Assembly: GCA_900316645.1 (NCBI GenBank)
Contig: ONDP01000023.1
Coordinates: 1 to 64,000 of the forward strand
Direction: 5' to 3'
DNA from: an uncultured Prevotellaceae bacterium
GTDB lineage: Bacteria; Bacteroidota; Bacteroidia; Bacteroidales; Bacteroidaceae
DNA: 64,000 bases
Position numbers and translations under genes: made by a program. Positions 61,695 to 64,000 of the stretch are shown here, one piece after another. The notes beneath the pieces are model-generated. The model was not told the DNA's origin, ran no database searches, and saw only the letters and a list, made by a program, of their open reading frames with translations. The number at the start of each line of letters is the position of its first letter. The stretch's first letter is position 1.

Positions 61695-62858
61695 ATGATG
61701 GACATTGAATTTGTAAGAAGCCGTTTCATCAAGCACTTTGATGGCAAAACGGGTAACATCTATACATCCCCAGGCCGTATTAATCTAATCGGTGAGCACA
61801 CCGATTATAATGGCGGCTACGTATTTCCCGGAGCTGTGGACAAAGGCATCATGGCCGAGATACGTGCCAATGGTACAGAAGATACCGTTATGGCATATTC
61901 TATTGACAATAAGGACCGTGTTGACTTCAAACTCTCAGACCCCAATGGTCCCAAGGCTCAATGGGCGCGCTACGTCTATGGCACAGCTTTGGAAATGAAA
62001 AAGTTAGGCGTTCCCGTTAAAGGCTTTAACATCGCTTTTGCAGGTGATGTTCCTTTGGGTGCAGGTATGTCATCCAGTGCGGCTATGACCAGTTGTTTCG
62101 GCTATGGTCTGAACGATGTTTTCGGAGGCAATGCCTCACAATGGGATATCGTTCTTGCAGGTCAGGCTACTGAACATAATTACATTGGAGTCAACTGTGG
62201 CATCATGGATGAGTTTGCCAGTGTATTTGGCAAGGCCGGTTGCTTGATGCGTCTCGACTGTCGCAGTCGTGAGTTTGAATATTTCCCCTTCAAGCCTGAT
62301 GGCTATCGTCTTGTTTTAGTCGATTCAGTTGTCAAGCATCAGTTGTCGGGTTCACCCTACAACGACCGTCGCAGATCTTGTGAAAATGTGGTGAAGCACA
62401 TTCAGGACAAGCATCCGGAAGGAAAGTTTGAAACGCTGCGCGACTGCACATGGGAACAACTTGATGAGGTTCGTTCCGAGGTTGGCGAAGAGGACTACAA
62501 ACGAGCCAAGTTTGTACTCGGTGAGAAAGACCGTGTCTTGGCTGTCTGCGATGCCTTGAACGAAGGCGACTATGAGAAAGTTGGCGAAATGATGTATCAG
62601 ACCCACGAGGGACTCTCCAAGGAATATGAAGTATCCTGCGAGGAACTTGATTTCCTGAATCAGATTGCCAAAGAGAATGGCGTAACGGGCTCACGCATTA
62701 TGGGCGGCGGCTTTGGTGGTTGCACCATCAACCTCGTTCGCAACGACATCTACAGCAAGTTCATTGCTGATGCCAAAAAGCGTTTTAACGAGAAATATGG
62801 TCACGAACCTAAGGTCTATGACGTCAATATCGGCGACGGCTCGCGCAAACTTTGTTAG
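61695..62858 (+). CDS. galK: galactokinase
   Basis: A 387-residue GHMP kinase: galactokinase signature GRINLIGEHTDYNGGYVFPGAVDKG near residue 28, ATP-binding GDVPLGAGMSSSAAM near 117 and GSRIMGGGFGGCTINLV near 333. It phosphorylates alpha-D-galactose to galactose 1-phosphate in the Leloir pathway. galT and galE are not in the window. A strong hairpin terminator follows 55 bases later. An alternative start one codon on (ATG ATG) would not change the protein materially. Confidence 0.96.
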   Translation: MMDIEFVRSRFIKHFDGKTGNIYTSPGRINLIGEHTDYNGGYVFPGAVDKGIMAEIRANGTEDTVMAYSIDNKDRVDFKLSDPNGPKAQWARYVYGTALEMKKLGVPVKGFNIAFAGDVPLGAGMSSSAAMTSCFGYGLNDVFGGNASQWDIVLAGQATEHNYIGVNCGIMDEFASVFGKAGCLMRLDCRSREFEYFPFKPDGYRLVLVDSVVKHQLSGSPYNDRRRSCENVVKHIQDKHPEGKFETLRDCTWEQLDEVRSEVGEEDYKRAKFVLGEKDRVLAVCDALNEGDYEKVGEMMYQTHEGLSKEYEVSCEELDFLNQIAKENGVTGSRIMGGGFGGCTINLVRNDIYSKFIADAKKRFNEKYGHEPKVYDVNIGDGSRKLC

Positions 62859-62913
62859 TACTGAAAAGGAATAGCGTTAAAACAAATAAATTTCACTAAT
62901 AAAGGTTAAATAT

Positions 62914-62959
62914 ATGGCATAAAGTGTTATTTTTACACTTTATGCCATTGCTTTTTATT
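62914..62959 (+). terminator. terminator of the galM-MFS-galK operon
   Basis: A perfect 14-bp stem (ATGGCATAAAGTGT, 62914-62927, with 62935-62948) and 7-base loop, followed by TGCTTTTTATTG. Confidence 0.92.
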
Positions 62960-62987
62960 GTCAGTTGAAAAATAAGTAGTAAATTTA
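62958..62987 (+). promoter_or_regulatory. promoter of the second mutarotase gene
   Basis: TTG (62958-62960), 19 bases, TAAATTTA (62980-62987), one mismatch at the last base of the -7 box. Confidence 0.5.
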
Positions 62988-63032
62988 CACCCAAATTACG
63001 AACATAACATAAATAACTAAAAATTTATTAAG

Positions 63033-64000
63033 ATGAAAAATCTAAAAAAAGTATTGTTTGGATGTGGTCTTACTATGGCCATGTTTACAGCGTGCAATTC
63101 CGGCGAACAGCCTCAGTTGACAGTATCAGGACTCGACCCTGCTAAGTTTGACACCCTGATCAATGAGAAGCCCGTTAAACTGTACACTCTGAAGAATCAG
63201 AATGGTATGGAAGTGTGCATCACAAACTATGGTGGACGCATTGTCAGCCTTGTAGTTCCCGACAAGGACGGCAAGCCAACAGACGTCGTACTTGGATTCG
63301 ACAACATCCGACAGTATGCCGATACGCTCAACTCTCCTTCTGACTATGGATCATCAGTAGGCCGTTATGCCAACCGCATCAAGGAAGGTAAGTTCATCCT
63401 GAACGATTCAACCTATCAGTTGAAGAAGAACGACGGCCCCAACAGTCTGCATGGAGGTGGCAACACCGGTTGGATGCACCAAGTCTATGAGGCTGAGCAG
63501 ATTGGTGACTCTATCCTCAAACTGACGCTTGTTGCAGAAGACGGAGAGAATGGCTTCCCTGGCAAGGTAAAAGCTGTAACCACCTACAAAGTGACCAGCG
63601 ACAACATTTTGGATATGACATGGGAGGCAGAGACCGACAAGCCGACTATCATCAATCAGACCAATCATAACTATTACAACCTGAGTGGTGATTTCTCACA
63701 GGCTGCTTACGATCAGGTACTCTATGTCAATGCCGACAACTTCACACCCAGCGACAAGCTCTACATCCCCACTGGCGAGATTAAGCCTGTCGAAGGTACT
63801 CCAATGGATTTCCGCACCCCACATGCTGTTGGTGACAGCATCAAGAGCCAGTTCGACCAGATTCAGAATGCCACTGGCTATGACCACAATTTCTGTCTGA
63901 ACACCTTTAAGGATGGTAAGGGTGACGACACACAGGTATGTGCCAGTCTCTATTCTCCCAAGACAGGAATCTTCATGGAGATGTACACCAACGAACCGGG
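63033..64000 (+). CDS. lipoprotein aldose 1-epimerase, cut by the window end
   Basis: An open frame from the ATG at 63033 to the window edge (322 complete codons). The N-terminus is a lipoprotein signal (MKNLKKVLFGCGLTMAMFTAC, lipobox Cys at residue 21). The rest is galactose-mutarotase-like: VGRYANRIKEGKF, SLHGGGNTGWMHQVY and INQTNHNYYNLSGD with the catalytic His. It is paralogous to the cytoplasmic galM 3.7 kb upstream but would act in the periplasm or at the outer membrane. The C-terminal catalytic Glu region lies beyond the window. Confidence 0.9.
   Translation, partial: MKNLKKVLFGCGLTMAMFTACNSGEQPQLTVSGLDPAKFDTLINEKPVKLYTLKNQNGMEVCITNYGGRIVSLVVPDKDGKPTDVVLGFDNIRQYADTLNSPSDYGSSVGRYANRIKEGKFILNDSTYQLKKNDGPNSLHGGGNTGWMHQVYEAEQIGDSILKLTLVAEDGENGFPGKVKAVTTYKVTSDNILDMTWEAETDKPTIINQTNHNYYNLSGDFSQAAYDQVLYVNADNFTPSDKLYIPTGEIKPVEGTPMDFRTPHAVGDSIKSQFDQIQNATGYDHNFCLNTFKDGKGDDTQVCASLYSPKTGIFMEMYTNEP

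Overview
This window looks like the chromosome of a Prevotella-type member of the Bacteroidales. The promoter signal is the Bacteroidota one (a TTG/TTTG box, about 20 bases, then TAnnTTTG), and I see no obvious Shine-Dalgarno use. The gene content fits too: HU-HIG DNA-binding protein, fimbrillin-type lipoprotein, a 'LLAGS' small peptide, BT4734/VirE-type helicase, DUF4332, DUF5112/5113 kinase and the Lut lactate cluster. No rRNA, tRNA, CRISPR array or transposase was recognised.

Layout. 1-5.3 kb: Bax-inhibitor-1-like membrane protein, DUF4332 protein, secreted SGNH hydrolase and a 1010-residue FAD/Fe-S 2-hydroxyacid dehydrogenase. 5.4-9.8 kb: L-lactate permease plus lutA-lutB-lutC, divergent from the dehydrogenase, so both lactate isomers may be oxidised here. 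9.8-15.1 kb: leuA-leuC-leuD-cimA, preceded by a leader peptide rich in Ile/Leu/Val codons and a terminator/antiterminator pair, i.e. a branched-chain amino-acid attenuator. 15.1-19.9 kb: a mobile-element-like operon (small protein, DUF932-like protein, unknown protein, VirE-like helicase, P5-like lysozyme). 20-29.3 kb: an AT-richer accessory island. Its core is a five-gene operon: DpnM-like Dam methylase, winged-helix protein, a fusion of a PD-(D/E)XK nuclease with a DGQHR domain, an SF2 helicase, and a DpnA-like methylase with a long C-terminal extension. Uncharacterised genes and two dense clusters of GATC sites flank it. This is the best candidate for an undescribed system: a GATC modification set coupled to a DndB-like nuclease/helicase instead of a standard DpnII enzyme.

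29.4-32.8 kb: fimbrillin-like lipoprotein with a small peptide gene, an HU-HIG protein and repeat-rich spacers. 32.8-38 kb: glycerate kinase, RidA and two tandem Cache/HAMP sensors, only one with a kinase domain. 38-42 kb: carB and a LolA-like secreted protein. 42-53 kb: 2-keto-3-deoxygluconate/hexuronate genes (kdgK, kdgA, lacI-type regulator, uxaA, NhaC-like transporter) with a two-component system co-transcribed with kdgK-kdgA. 53-59 kb: GH25 lysozyme, Nudix hydrolase, ABC-F ATPase, grpE-dnaJ behind a sigma-54-type promoter, and folC. 59-64 kb: galactose genes galM-MFS-galK and a second, lipoprotein galM cut by the window end.

A theme across the whole window is heptanucleotide tandem repeats of many different sequences. 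They lie at gene borders, where they supply start or stop codons, and also inside reading frames.
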